DNA from: Symsagittifera roscoffensis
Lineage: Eukaryota > Xenacoelomorpha > Acoela > Convolutidae
NCBI RefSeq assembly: GCF_963678635.1
Contig: NC_087063.1
Location: 55,891,504 to 55,955,503, forward strand
Reading direction: 5' to 3'
Length of the DNA: 64,000 nt
Position numbers and translations under genes: made by a program. Shown piece by piece: positions 10,051 through 21,457 of the stretch (the first letter of the stretch is position 1; each line of letters starts with the position of its first letter). The notes beneath the pieces were generated by a model that saw only the letters and a program-made list of their open reading frames with translations, was not told the DNA's origin and made no database searches.

Positions 10051-10509
10051 CCGCGTCCTCGGGTAAACTTGACTGCACTTGATGATATTTTTCCTGCAAT
10101 TTTTCATTCTTCTGTCGCAGTTCCACGAGTCGTTCTCGTAGAAACTTCAAATTGTTGGACGTAAAGGAATCTTGATCTGTAAGTGGCGTTTGTATTTCAC
10201 GGTTTCTCTCTTGTGATTGGCCAATTTTTGCCGGTGCCAGCTGTGATTGGCGGGATCTAATGGTCGTTGACTCTGGTTGGCTAGAATTATGACTGGCCAG
10301 CAATGCATCCTCAGCAAAATCAACATTTTTGCTGTTTTTCGAGTATATTTTTTCAAGTAAGAAAGAGGGTTTTTCAGGTTCGCCAAGTTTCATTCGTAGT
10401 CTTTCGTTTTCCTCTATCAATTTTTCGAACAGCCTGGATTTTTCTTGTAGTTCGTCTTTGGTGTTTTCGTACCTCTTACGAGTTAGTTTGACCTCGTTTT
10501 CAAGATACT
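10051..10509 (-). CDS. Coiled-coil exon (exon C)
   Basis: The minus-strand acceptor TTGTTTAG (to 10510) opens a frame of two bases plus 152 codons and one base. A donor G|GTGAAATG is placed at 10050. If that donor is not used, the frame stops at 10004. The first third (LENEVKLTRKRYENTKDE, LFEKLIEENERLR) and a later part (LRERLVELRQKNEKLQEKY) are strong heptad-type coiled coils. They are separated by an S/Q-rich linker with an SQ-rich stretch. The incoming phase needs one base. Exon 32472-32136 supplies a G, making Glu and continuing the coiled coil. I infer one protein split by a very large intron, but a separate gene cannot be excluded. Family unknown. Confidence 0.6.
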
Positions 10510-11594
10510 CTAAACAAAAAATATATAACTCGAGAGGGAATCTTTTCAGTTGAGTACTTTATTGATCCATGATTCAATTTAAAATGCTATGATTTTTAAA
10601 ATGTTATGCCATATGACCCAAAACATGGCTAGTGGAACTACATAAAAATGACGTCTTTTTCTATTTCTGATAATCAAACTTTTGGACTTTTTTGGGCAAC
10701 AGGTGTTGATTGAATGAAATAAGGTTCTAAAAAAATTGAAAAAACTATACTAAAATAAAAACAGCTCCAAAAAGTTTTAAAGCGAGGGAATGAGAGTCAA
10801 TTGAAAATCAGGCTGAAAACAGAACAAAAATTGAAACTTCTACTTGGAATACGCATTTTTGCCAATGAAGGCTTTGTTATAAGTAGTAGATGTTGGAGCT
10901 AAAGTGGGGGGAGGGGGAAGACCTCCATGTTTTAAGATAGGGAATAGAGCATCCGGTCTTCCACCTATGTATTAACATTGGGTATAGAGTCTACAATGTA
11001 TTAGGATAGGGAAAACCAATGGTGGATTTCATGGTTTGTGTGATGCTACGAGAATGGTAAAAAAAAACGAACTTTTTTGGATTTTGTGTGGAAATGTCTA
11101 GTTTTTTTCGCAAAAATTTCGGCGCCTGTTATCTAATTGTTAAATATCAAAGGTTAATTACGTATAGGTTGTGTAATGAAGGTTATGTAATTAGTTTTTT
11201 GGTACATGGTAGGTTAATGATAAGAGTTTTTGGGTAAAAATGGAGAGTTTTTTTTCGAAAATATTTTCGAAAAAAACTTCAAAACACGATAAGATTTGTT
11301 ATAACTTGACCTATTAATTATTTAATAAACAATCTTACTTTTTGAAACATGTACTTGAAATTATCCTGAAAACTACTGAAACTTCGAAAAGAAGTCAAGT
11401 TTTGGAAAAAAAATTAAATTACAATGAAAGTATAAAAATCACTGCATCGTATTTGAATTTAACGCAACTTTATAATAATACACCAACAAAATACTGCTTT
11501 GTAAAGAAGTGAAACGCATTGCATCACTAGTTATAAATTTTCTACGTTGCATGAGTTTTTATATGTGCAATAGCTTTGTATGAATTCTATCATC
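10510..11594. repeat. Intronic DNA with an inverted copy of the 24-30 kb repeat
   Basis: Roughly 10870-11290 is the reverse complement of 26250-26660 and of 29270-29650. Shared landmarks are AGCTAAAGTGGGGGGAGG, AAGATAGGGAATAGAGCAT and TACATGGTAGGTTAATG. This makes three copies of this segment in the window. No coding potential is seen. Confidence 0.65.
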
Positions 11595-14500
11595 TTGAAC
11601 TTGTCTTTTAGGATAAAAAAAAGCTTAGTCCTTTCTTTGTCTGTTCGCATGTAGCAACCATTTGATTTATAGTTATGAATCCTCAGTTAGTAGATAGGAG
11701 GTTAACTGCTTCATCGAGCACTCTCTTGTACTTTGCCATGAGTCCATCTCTAGAATCTTCTAGAACTTGTTTGTTCAAACCTTTACTGCTGATTTTGAAC
11801 TTGTCTGACTTGTTGTCATAGCAGCAATAAGTTTTGCTACAGAAGCATAGCATTTCTGTGCACCTAATTTTTTCTTTGAAAAGCCCCGGCTTATCGTGCT
11901 TTTTATGGATACTGCTACACGTTTGAGGGAAGAAATTCGTTTTTGCATCTGCCTTGAAAAAGTCCCTGCAGTCATTTCCCCTCGTTTTTCCCCAAATGTC
12001 TCTTTTTTTTCTGGTTTGATACAGTCATATAAGTTTTCTTCAGCAAGTGCCAAGTAAAGTGAGTCTTTGTCCATCTTCAACTCTTCAAACTTTTATAGAT
12101 CAGATAACTTGTCATAGAAGTTATAGTAGAGTTCCAACATTCTCAGTTTTGCAAACTCAAGTATGAAAAAGCCAACAATGATGGGTTCTCGGTGCTCAAG
12201 GGTTGATTTCAACAACTCCACCACGCACAATTCTTTTTCAGCTGTATTTAATCTTTTGAACAATGACTCATTGATCGCTTTATGCGTTTTTTATCATTCA
12301 GATACTTCGTAATTGTATGCCTGGATCTATCCATGATCTGATATCCCTGAGAGGAAATACCCAAAAATTTCATTGTTTCTGCTACAACTCCTGATAGAGG
12401 TTTTTATCTCACTCTCTTCTCGCATCAACCACTGATTAAACGAAATTAAAGAAACATTTTTGTGGATTATACTGATCAGAACGGTAAATTTTGGTGCACT
12501 GCAAGCCAAGTTCAAAATAAAAGTTAAGCAGAGAAGTTATAACTGTTCCATTTTCTAGCTTGAACATAGATATCAGCCTTCTCTGAGGATGCTTCAACAT
12601 TTCGTTCTTGATTGCATAGTTTTTCATGTAGTCTCCAATTTCTTTCTTCCAAGTTCAGTGTTTTTCAAAATTGGAGGAAATTGGCAAACTTTGATTTTAG
12701 CTCATCTGTAACAACTAAACCGCACTGAACATAACCAAAAAGAAATCCATCTTTTATTTTTATTAGAAGAGAATCTGTAGATAGAAGTCTTTTGTAAGGA
12801 AACTGGATTCCGACAAGATTTTTGATCTTGTCATTGGTTTTGAAACTTTCCCACCACGCACACTCCCACATTTCTTCAACTTTGTATCCTTTCTCTTTTA
12901 TGTATTCACGTCTTATTACATCCATCTCTCTCTTCTTATTTCCTCGTGAGATATCCTGATCTGTTAACGATGGGCGAGCTTCTGGACAGGAACAGAAGCG
13001 GAAGTAACATCCCATTGCTTCGAACACTGTTTTAAAGTGATCAAAATAACCGTCCACATTAGAACAGTCGATTTTTTCGGTTCTCCAGATGTAAAAAAAC
13101 TCTCATTTCTACATTCCGGTCTTGTTTCCTGGTAAAAAGACTTGACCATATTCTCAAAATTGCGCGTTCGATTATGTCTGGTTTGAGTTTTTGTATATTA
13201 TTGTCAAACTCCCATCTCGTTTACAGTCCTGTTGGCATATTTTGACACATTGAAAATAAGTAGAGCTGACTTGCATCATTTCCAACGATTGATATACAAA
13301 CATTTGATAAATTTCTGATGACTGTTTCATCAACCACAGCTTTTTGAGTGAAAACAATGGAAAATCCACCAGTAACTAGTCATGTCTTCTCGTATTTTTT
13401 CACAAAAATCTTTATCACTTTCGCAAAAGGGATAAAACTTGTAATTAGTAGATTTGTGTAAACATATGTTTGCTAGATTTCGAAGTGTACATCCAAATTT
13501 CAATATCTATCCCCTTGTTATGATAAAACTGAATCATTTTTGCATTGATTCCAGGGTTGGAACAACATCCTTGTTGTTGTACCACTTCAAAAAGTCTTTG
13601 AACACAGTTATTCCGTTTTTCTTGACACAGTCAAGTAATTGTTATTATCCAAACCAGATGGAGGCTCAGTCTTGACTTAAAGCTTTTTCAGTGCTTGTTG
13701 TTTGTCAAACCCACTCTTTCTCAGCTTCTCATAGTCCTTAAAATCTTTGTCTAGAGGATTTTTGTTTCTAATTTTTCTGAAAAAGGCTTCATACGGCGGC
13801 ACCTCGGGAAAATCAAGGTTGTCTGGGTTGTCAAACCACTCATAGGGGAAGAATCTTTTCGTTTCGCTAGCTTTGTAGGCTTTGAGAAACGAATCCAGAG
13901 TAGTTGCAACACCCAGAAACTTCATTATGTCGAGAAATTGTACATCTCCAACTTGAAGGAAATGAAATCGTTTGCTTTTTGATGACTGGTTTTCTTGTTC
14001 TTCACCGCAAGTCAAATAAGGGATTAAGTAGGACTTGTCAAATTGAAATCCTATCTACCGCTGTTAAATTCAAAAATAGGTAGGGTATTTACATATCTCT
14101 CCAGATGGTGTTTCAAATCAATGAGTTGATTTTGTCTGAATTCGCAAGAATTTTGTTGACATATCTGCTTCTTCCGAATCTTCAATGCGTTCTTCTTTGT
14201 ACTGGAAATGGTAACTTGAATAATTTTTACCTCGTTCATTTAGCTGATCAAAATTCTTTTTCATTTTCCCACTGATAGCTACTTCAGTATCTTGAAATTT
14301 TGTTGTCATCTCCAGCTTACTTTTTTCAACTTGCAGTTCGAGGTTGCTTTCAAAGTCAATTATCAAGTTCTCTGGATCCTTGTTGTACAACAAGAGGTGT
14401 TCATCAATCGGATTTGATGATATAGAGACTCAATTTGGAACATGTTTTCCAGTTCAGGTTGTAGTTTGTGTTTCTTTTAGTTCCTCTGTAGGAACACAAA

Positions 14501-15757
14501 CTGACTCAAAATCGAAAATTGATAGGCTATTAAAAAGTTTGTTATCTTCAAAAACTGGTAGATTGAATCATACTAGTTTTTCAAATACGGTTTCTCAAAG
14601 CTCGTACAAAATCTTTGGGTAAATACTTCTCACTCGATCCTTGCATCTCAGAAGATGTTTGTTAAAATTGTCGAATTTATTGAAGAAATTGTCACAACTT
14701 GGACACTGAAAACATTTGAAGAAGCTATGTATATCATATCATTTGTATGAATGATATGATTGTTAAATCTCAGTATTTAAACAGTTGTATCAAATCTTCC
14801 GTCCGCTACTTTGGTGAGCTAGTTCTCCTACGTATTCTCCTTCTTGGATATCAAAATTGTATATAGAGATGTTTCTTTGCACAATTTCCGGGACAACCGT
14901 TATGTCTTCTACTGAAACTCCAAAAAAACTTTAAGGATCATAACCAGACTTTGTTAAAAGTTCTGTTAAGTATCTACAAGTGTGAGAGTCGAGATCTTTG
15001 TGTCCAATCATGTACATTGCCAAGGCGCGGAAAAGACACAAATGATCTTTTTAAGGTTCCTTTTCTTTGTTAGATAAAAGACAGTTCACTTGCATATGAC
15101 GTAGTTAAGGTTCGGGTAAGACAGAATCCGGACATCCTATGGGAATGTTTTTGAGACAAGCAGCAAAAATTGTGACGTTAGTATTCAACTTGAATCGCCA
15201 CTTTGTGTTTTGACGTTTTTGGGAACATTGCTCCACAATATCAAATTTTTTCACTTTTCCTTGGATTGTAATTAAAACTGCTTTGTTACATAGCAAATGG
15301 GATTTTTCAAAGAAAGTAATGTTTTCATAGGCGTCGAAATATCGACTTTCACCAGTCTCAAAATTTTGAAGAACAAACCCCAGAGCAATGTTGATTTTAT
15401 AGCAGAAACGAGCTTGTTGAATACTTCTTCAAGTTTATCGTTGATTATTTTAGTATCCAACTTGGACATTTGGAAATTAAACACCTTATGTTTACCATTT
15501 TCCATCTCCGTATTCACCAGAAAATGTTGACAAGCGCTAAGTTCCTCCTTCAGTTTTTCACCATTTTTCCCTTCTTCATCCACAATCTTGTTCAAGTCCG
15601 CTACAGTATCACTGAGTTTCCGTTGTTTTGCTCTATGTTCCTCTCTCCGATGTCGTTGGAGAGAGTAGTAACTTGGGAACTCTTGTTCACAGGGAGAACA
15701 AACCATTGACTTCTTCGAACTTGGTTGAGCATGTTTCTTGGCCATTTGATAGTTCAT
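11595..15757 (-). pseudogene. Degraded Maverick/Polinton-type DNA polymerase B
   Basis: Reading the minus strand from 15757 down, pieces in all three frames follow the order of the protein-primed family B polymerases of Maverick/Polinton elements. A C2H2 finger lies at about 15705-15640, then a CLFRALA motif near 15044-15018, and a second C2H2-like motif near 14715-14640. The exonuclease DFES motif is near 14520. Conserved palm text (SLDSFLKAYK-like, FFPYEWFD) lies in 14015-13677, then WECAWWESF in 13057-12665, and motif C near 12074. Stops and frameshifts separate them, and the largest intact pieces are only 100-160 codons. Motif C reads DKDS where family members have DTDS, so it is catalytically dead as well as broken. 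On a live element it would copy the transposon from its termini. The 5' end faces the CRE/CCAAT region at 15.8-16.5 kb. Integrase, ATPase and capsid genes were not found nearby. Confidence 0.8.
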
Positions 15758-16594
15758 TTCTTGTTGATTGTAAGTGGAATACTTACAATCAGGTCAAGAA
15801 ATAACTCCTTTAGAACTTTTTTTGAGGTCAAGCTGCGTTTTGACGCACAAACATATTTGCACAGTTTCCACAGTTCACTTTTTCGTTTCGGATAAGAGCA
15901 GGCATTATCTAAAAAAAATTTAGGACCTTAAAAATTTTCACAAATTAAAAAATTTAAAGTACCAATTGAGTAAAGAACTAACTTTTTTCTTTTCACAAAG
16001 TAGCGAAGTGTGAATTTGAAGTAAAATTCAATTAACTGTTCCTGATTGGCAAATAAAAATAATGATTCAACCCAATAAAATAAGCTTATTTATACTAACA
16101 ATGATGTCATCGCCTACGCAACTATCCTTTTATGGCCATGACGTCATTCTATGAATAGACGTGACGTCACCACTCACGCACATTTTCTTTTATGGTTTTC
16201 TGATCGAATACGACGACTAGAACAAAAAAAAACATTTTGGTGATGGGAAACGACAATGTGTAAAATGTACCTAAAATGGAATTTTATTTCCGATTGGACA
16301 TGATTTTTCATAAAAATTCCATGAAAGGAAGCTAAAATCTGATTGGCCACGACTACAATCCAAATAAGGAAAACTAATTCTGATTGGTTAAGCCCACACA
16401 TTCGAGTTGAAGGTACCCCTCACTCCTATCTAAAAACCATTTTGCTTTTAACCTAACTACCGTCAACTACCTCCTCTCACAGCTTAATACTTTCATTTCA
16501 ACTTAACTTCCGTCAACATTTTCCCTCTAAACTAAAAATTTTGTTTATACTCTGTGTCTTTTACTCAATTTTTTGCTCAAAATGATCTTCTCAT
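15758..16594. promoter_or_regulatory. Divergent promoter-like region with CRE and CCAAT sites
   Basis: This gap separates the minus-strand polymerase remnant from small plus-strand ORFs. It holds two perfect TGACGTCA palindromes (16139-16146 and 16162-16169) and a near match TGATGTCA (16102-16109). Four GATTGG motifs (inverted CCAAT boxes) lie at about 16043, 16292, 16340 and 16382. CTTTTATGG occurs twice. Such clustering suggests a bidirectional promoter that used bZIP and CCAAT-binding host factors; this is inference. Confidence 0.45.
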
Positions 16595-16765
16595 ATGAGG
16601 CAAGTACCCATGACAGAGAACCAACTTGGAGAAATGCAAATGATGGAGGAAGTGGCTGAGCATGTGGTAATGAACTACCCCGAATTTCCTGGCTCTAGAT
16701 ATGTGGCTAACCGTTCGACGACTTCCTCTTTCCTTGGACAACCCAATTACCATCAAAGAGGATGA
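16595..16765 (+). CDS. Small ORF, 56 aa, unknown
   Basis: ATG at 16595, stop TGA at 16763. The peptide is M/E-rich at the start (QLGEMQMMEEVAEHVV). The composition is less AT-biased than its surroundings, which supports coding. It overlaps the next frame (16701-16898), so the two may be one gene broken by a frameshift or two overlapping genes. It lies on the opposite strand from the polymerase remnant across a promoter-like gap, so it may be another Maverick gene. No family is recognised. Confidence 0.4.
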   Translation: MRQVPMTENQLGEMQMMEEVAEHVVMNYPEFPGSRYVANRSTTSSFLGQPNYHQRG

Positions 16766-16898
16766 GGGGTTCTCTGAGCCAAGAACTCCAGTCAGCGAAC
16801 CACCAAGACAACCACCGGTGATGGATGCAAGACCAGTTTTGCGCTCTTTTGAGAAATTGCAAAATTCCTCAGCTGCTCTACAGCTCTTTGATTTGTAA
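16701..16898 (+). CDS. Small ORF, 65 aa, proline-rich, unknown
   Basis: An ATG at 16701 opens a frame ending at TAA 16896-16898. The middle is proline-rich and acidic (KEDEGFSEPRTP, SEPPRQPP) and the end is leucine-rich. It overlaps 16595-16765 by 65 bases in another frame. If the pair is one broken gene, this is its C-terminal part and the ATG used here is only internal. Downstream DNA becomes AT-rich at once, which suggests the true end is here. Function unknown. Confidence 0.4.
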   Translation: MWLTVRRLPLSLDNPITIKEDEGFSEPRTPVSEPPRQPPVMDARPVLRSFEKLQNSSAALQLFDL

Positions 16899-17099
16899 AT
16901 ATTTTGGTTGTTGTCTTGTGTTTTTTATTTTAATATCTTTGCATCTAGTAGTTTTATTTAAACAAATAGGAAAAATGAGATAAGACAAGAGGTCATAAAA
17001 AATTTGCACACGGATTAAAAACTAAACTAACTTTGGAACTAGTGAGTATTTAAAAATTTTTTTTGTAAATATGATTACAACATTTTCGCCCACAAGATA
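16899..17099. other. AT-rich spacer
   Basis: No gene or clear repeat is seen. It leads into the tandem array. Confidence 0.4.
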
Positions 17100-19900
17100 A
17101 AAAATCATCACAACTTTTGCACACATGTTTAAAATTTTACAATAGTTTTTGCATCATGCAAAAAATTTCATAATGTTTTTGCATACTTGTTGAAAAAATC
17201 AAAGAAAACTCGCAAATTAACAAAAATTTAATCAAGTGTTTTCGCATTTTAAAGAGAATTGTAACAGAATTTTCTTGCACTGTTATTAATCAAAGTAAAT
17301 GAACTTCTAGGTTTTAGTTTCGATCATAAAAATTTCTTTTTTGCATGTATCTTGATCAAAAATATCTGAAAAACAATTTATTAAGATAGGGAATAGCCAT
17401 CAAAGTCATCAATTATGACAAATATTGTTAGCAATAATTTAACAAGTTTTCTGCATTAAAGTTTTGCGTTTTTGCGTTTTTGCGAAAAAAAAAATTGATT
17501 TTTGCTTGTTTTTTAAAAAAAACATGAAAAAAATTGCATCATGCAGAAATTTTTCTCGAAAAATTTTGCATGTTTGTTAAAAAATCCTTACAGTTTTTGC
17601 AACTTGCAAAAATTTTTGTATAACTTTTTTGCACTTTTGTTAGAACAATCAAAGAAAAGTTTGCAATTAAGAAAAACTTAATCAAGTGTTCTCTCGTTTT
17701 AAAGAAAATTGTATCAAGAATTTCTTAAACTGTTAATAATTAAAGTAAATGAACGTCTGTGTTTTAGTTTCGATCATAAAAAAAAGTTCTTTTTTGCATG
17801 TATCTTGATCAAAAATATCTGAAAAAAAATTTATTAAGATAGGGAATAGCAATCAAAGTCATCAATGATGAGAAATATTGTTAGCAAAAATTTAACAAGT
17901 TTTCTGCATTAATGTTTTGCGTTTTTGCGTTTTTGCGAAAAAAAAAATTGATTTTTGCTTGTTTTTAAAAAAAACATGAAAAAAATTGCATCATGCAGAA
18001 ATTTTTCTCGAAAAATTTTGCATGTTTGTTAAAAAATCCTTACAGTTTTTGCAACTTTCAAAATATTTTGTAAAACTTTTTTGCACTTTTGTTAGGACAA
18101 TCAAAGAAAAGTTTGCAATTAAGAAAAACTTAATCAAGTGTTCTCTCGTTTTAAAGAAAATTGTATCAACAATTTCTTGCACTGTTAATAATTAAAGAGA
18201 ATGAAATTCTGTGTTTTAGTTTCGATCATAAAAAAATTTCTTTTTTGCATGTATGTTGATCAAAAATATCTGAAAAACAATTTACTAAGATAGGGAATAG
18301 CACTCAAAGTCATCAATTATGAGAAATTGTTAGCAATAATTTAACAAGTTTTCTGCATTAAAGTTTTGCTTTTTTGCGTTTGCATGTTAAAAAGAAGTCT
18401 GATTTTTGCATGTTTTTTAAAAACAAACATGAAAAAAATTACATCATGCAGAAATTTTTTTCGAAACAGTTCGCAAATTTGTTAAAAAATCCTTACAGTT
18501 TTTGCAACTTGCAAACATTTTCATATATTTTTTCTGCACACTTGTTAAGAAAATCAAAGAAAATTTCGCAAATTGAGAAAATTTTAATCAAGATTTCTCA
18601 CATTTAAAAGAAGAATGTAACAAGAATTTCTTGCACTGTTAATAATTTAAGTATTTAAAAATCTGTGTTTTAAATTCGATCATAAAGAAATCTCCTATTT
18701 GCATGTATGTTGATCAAAAATATCAGAAAAACAATGTATTAAGATAGAGAATAGCACTTAAAGTCACCAATTATGAAAACTTTTGGCAAAAATTTAACAA
18801 GTTTTTTGCAATAATTTTTTGCGTTTTTGCATTTGCAAAAGAAAAAGAAGTTTGATTTTGGTATATGTTTTTTGAAAAAAAATGAAAAAAATTGCATCAT
18901 GCAGAAATTTTTCTCAAAAAATTTTGCAAAGTTGTTAAAAAACCTTTACAGTTTTTGCAACTGGCAAAAATTTTTTCATGTATTCTTTCTGCACATTTGT
19001 TAAGAAAATCAAAGAAAATCTCGCAAATTGAGAAAAAATTAATCAAATGTTCTCACATTTAAAATAAGAATGTAACAAGAATTTCTTGCACTGTTAATAA
19101 TTGTAGTAAATTTTGCATGTTTTTTGCAAGTTTGATTTTTGCATGTTTTTTTAAAAAAAAACATGAAAAAAAATTGCATAATGCAGAAATTTTTCTCGAA
19201 AAATTTTGCAAATTTGTTAAAAAAATCTTTACAGTTTTTGCAACTAGCAAAAATTTTTATAAATTTTTTTGCACGCTTGTTAGGAATATCAAAGAAAAAT
19301 TTGCAAATTAAGAGTAATTTAATTAAGTGTTCTCGCATTTTAAAGAAAATTGTAACAGGAATTTCTTGAACTGTTAATAGTTGAAGTAAATAAAGTTCTG
19401 TGTTTTAAATTCGATCATACAGAAATCTCTTTTTTTTTGCGTGTATGTTGATCAAAAATATCAAAAAAACAACGTATTAAGATAGGGAACAGGACTCAAA
19501 GCCATCAATTATGAAAACTTTTTAGCAATAATTTAACAAGTTTTTCAACAAAAAAATGTTGCGTTTTTTGAATTTGCAAAAAAAAGAAATTTGATTTTTT
19601 CATATGTTTCCACGATTGCAAACATCTTCAAATTGCAAAAATCTTCAAATTCTTTATTGCACACTTGTTAAAAAATCCAAAAAAACTCGCCTTTTAAGAA
19701 AAACTTCATTAATTTTTTTCGCATTTAAAAAAAATGTAGCAAAATTTTCTTGCAGAGTCAAAAACTAAAGTTAAAGAATTCCTTTGTTTTAAATTTGATC
19801 AGTAAAAAATCAAAAACGTCAGGAAAACAAAGTATTAAGATGGGGAAAAGCATTCGAAATCATCAATACTGATAATTTCTAAACAATAACTTAACAATAA
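17100..19900. repeat. Tandem array of a ~452-bp AT-rich unit, about six diverged copies
   Basis: The landmark AAGATAGGGAATAG or close variants starts near 17383, 17835, 18288, 18740, 19479 and 19838. The spacings are 452, 453, 452, 739 and 359 bases. Other landmarks recur in each unit: TTGATCAAAAATATC, TTTAACAAGTTTT, GCATCATGCAGAAATTTTTC and TCTTGCACTGTTAATAATT. Copies become more diverged to the right. The fourth-to-fifth gap holds an extra partial unit (19.1-19.3 kb). Short frames in this region recur because the repeat recurs; they are not genes. The AAGATAGGGAATAG core also occurs in the repeats at 10.9, 26.6 and 29.6 kb. Confidence 0.85.
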
Positions 19901-20311
19901 GGAAAAGGAAGTTAGGGTTTTGCAAATATTTTTGTTTTCTAAAGATTTTGAAAAAAATGCGTCCTGGGAAATGTTTTTTTTTCAAAAACACGCATATTCG
20001 TTAAAAAGTGATAATATTTTCTGCATTTTGTGATAAAGAGCAACCTAAGTCTATTCGTTGAACAGCATTTGAATTGAATTAAAAATAACTCTGACAATAT
20101 ATTTATGAAAAAAAATCAAAAATCAATAGAAAAACTGACTTGCTCAATGTTTTACAATACCATAACCTTCAAAAAAACAATCTTTTATTTTGAAAATATC
20201 AGATTCATATTTTGAGTTTTGAGCTTTTCGATTTATGTCTAAAAATGCTGAGCGCAGATTTTGCCTAGATGCAAACTTCTGATAAGAACTTAGATAATGT
20301 TTTTTGCACTT
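19901..20311. other. AT-rich spacer
   Basis: No gene or regular repeat is seen. Confidence 0.4.
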
Positions 20312-20713
20312 TTACCGAACGAGTCGTTTCCCTGATATGCTTGGTGGTTTTTCAGCTCCTTTCCATCGTAAATAAAGCTGAACTCCACATTTAAGCTGAT
20401 TGATTACTTCCCCACTTGATGTGACAATACCAGAAAAGAATCTGTGTTTGTAAAAAGTGTAAAAACAATCAATTTCTTGATATATGTATTGATATTTGTC
20501 TAATCTCCGAAGATTTTGGCTAAGAGATGCTCCTATTGAAATAAAATGAAATTTGCAACTTCCCAAGGAACAGAAAAAATTGTGAGTAGACACGCAATAA
20601 TCTTGGGTTTCTATGTTGTTTTCGTGAACTTCGTTGGAAACAGACAAAAACAAGGATTTATTATTATAATCTGAAAAAAAGCTGGGGAGTGCTTGACACG
20701 TAACTGCTGCCAT
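20312..20713 (-). CDS. Unknown 133-aa ORF
   Basis: ATG at 20713, stop at 20312, unbroken. TATATAAAT on the minus strand (20753-20745) lies about 32-40 bases upstream of the ATG, so the 5' leader would be very short. The protein is rich in F, S, Y and C, with a basic C-terminus (ISGKRLVR). No signal peptide or known domain is seen. It diverges from the ORFs at 20935 and 21209 across a gap containing phased CArG-like sites. Its position between the polymerase remnant and other short intact ORFs suggests it may be cargo or a structural gene of a Maverick-like element. That is inference, and it could instead be a chance open frame. Confidence 0.45.
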   Translation of the reverse strand: MAAVTCQALPSFFSDYNNKSLFLSVSNEVHENNIETQDYCVSTHNFFCSLGSCKFHFISIGASLSQNLRRLDKYQYIYQEIDCFYTFYKHRFFSGIVTSSGEVINQLKCGVQLYLRWKGAEKPPSISGKRLVR

Positions 20714-20934
20714 TGGAAAAATTGGTTTTTGTAGAAAACGGTGGATTTATATAGTAGTAGTAACGCCTGCGCAGTTTCCATATAGGGAATATCTTTCCAT
20801 ATTTGGTACTACTTCCATATATGGAAATCACGATGACTCATACTGCTTACTTCCATTTTCATTTAGTCTCAAAATCATTTCTCTAATTTTTCCTCACCTG
20901 ATCAGTTTGCTCTTCAGAACGTACTCGAAAAAAA
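20714..20934. promoter_or_regulatory. Divergent promoter with three 18-bp-phased CArG-like boxes
   Basis: CCATATAGGG (20779), CCATATTTGG (20797) and CCATATATGG (20815) start exactly 18 bases apart. The last two fit the CArG consensus CC(A/T)6GG perfectly. TGACTCA, an AP-1-type site, follows at about 20834. A TATA box for the minus ORF is at 20753-20745. No clear TATA was seen for the plus ORF at 20935. Confidence 0.5.
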
Positions 20935-21180
20935 ATGATAATCCCAACGACATTGCATTTTCGAAGAATCAAAAAAAAATTAAGGAGATTTGTTTGGTTC
21001 CAAAAATCCTACAAGGGGAAAATATACTTTGAACCGGTCATTCAATTAATAAAAAGAAACTATTTGGCACAAGTTGGAAAGTCCCAACAAGTCTATCTAA
21101 CTGAAAAAGAAGGAAAACAAAATCGGCAATCCGGAACACTGTTATTCACGATGCTGAAAACTTTGGACTCGTACCTATAA
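20935..21180 (+). CDS. Unknown basic 81-aa ORF
   Basis: ATG at 20935, stop TAA at 21178. It is strongly basic at the N-terminus (RRIKKKLRRF) and lysine/glutamine-rich later, as expected of a nucleic-acid-binding or capsid-interior protein. No family is recognised. The next frame, which carries the PC4-like segment, is open from just upstream of this stop and overlaps it. The two may therefore be one gene split by a frameshift or two tightly packed genes. Confidence 0.45.
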   Translation: MIIPTTLHFRRIKKKLRRFVWFQKSYKGKIYFEPVIQLIKRNYLAQVGKSQQVYLTEKEGKQNRQSGTLLFTMLKTLDSYL

Positions 21181-21208
21181 TGAGGCCAAATCTGGTGAAG
21201 AATCAACT

Positions 21209-21457
21209 ATGGATCAGGAGCTCGACATCTGTAATAGAGTCTATGAAATAGCAACATACAACATGAGGAGGGTGTTTGTCACAATCAAGAAGTACAATGT
21301 GAACAAGCCACCCTACATTCAGATTCGATTTTTCACTGCAAAGGAAAATGAAGACTTGAAGAGAGTTGCATATGTCAACTATACTTTGAATGAATTCACA
21401 GAACTATCCAAAATATTGGGCGACTTTTTGTTTGTTGATAATTGTAAACCTCAGTAA
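21209..21457 (+). CDS. Small protein, possibly PC4-like ssDNA-binding fold
   Basis: ATG at 21209, stop TAA at 21455, 82 aa. The frame is open about 20 codons further upstream. The middle (RRVFVTIKKYN, PYIQIRFF) and the following TLNEFTELSKIL resemble the order seen in PC4/Sub1-type ssDNA-binding domains: strand, strand with an IR motif, then helix. The resemblance is by eye and weak. The codons are less AT-rich than the flanks, which supports coding. In a mobile element such a protein could coat displaced strands during replication. It could equally be unrelated. Confidence 0.4.
   Translation: MDQELDICNRVYEIATYNMRRVFVTIKKYNVNKPPYIQIRFFTAKENEDLKRVAYVNYTLNEFTELSKILGDFLFVDNCKPQ

Noticed and set aside
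17986-19369. Several 60-100-codon frames on both strands
   Set aside because: They recur because the 452-bp unit recurs, lie on both strands, and are K/F/N-rich products of AT-rich DNA.
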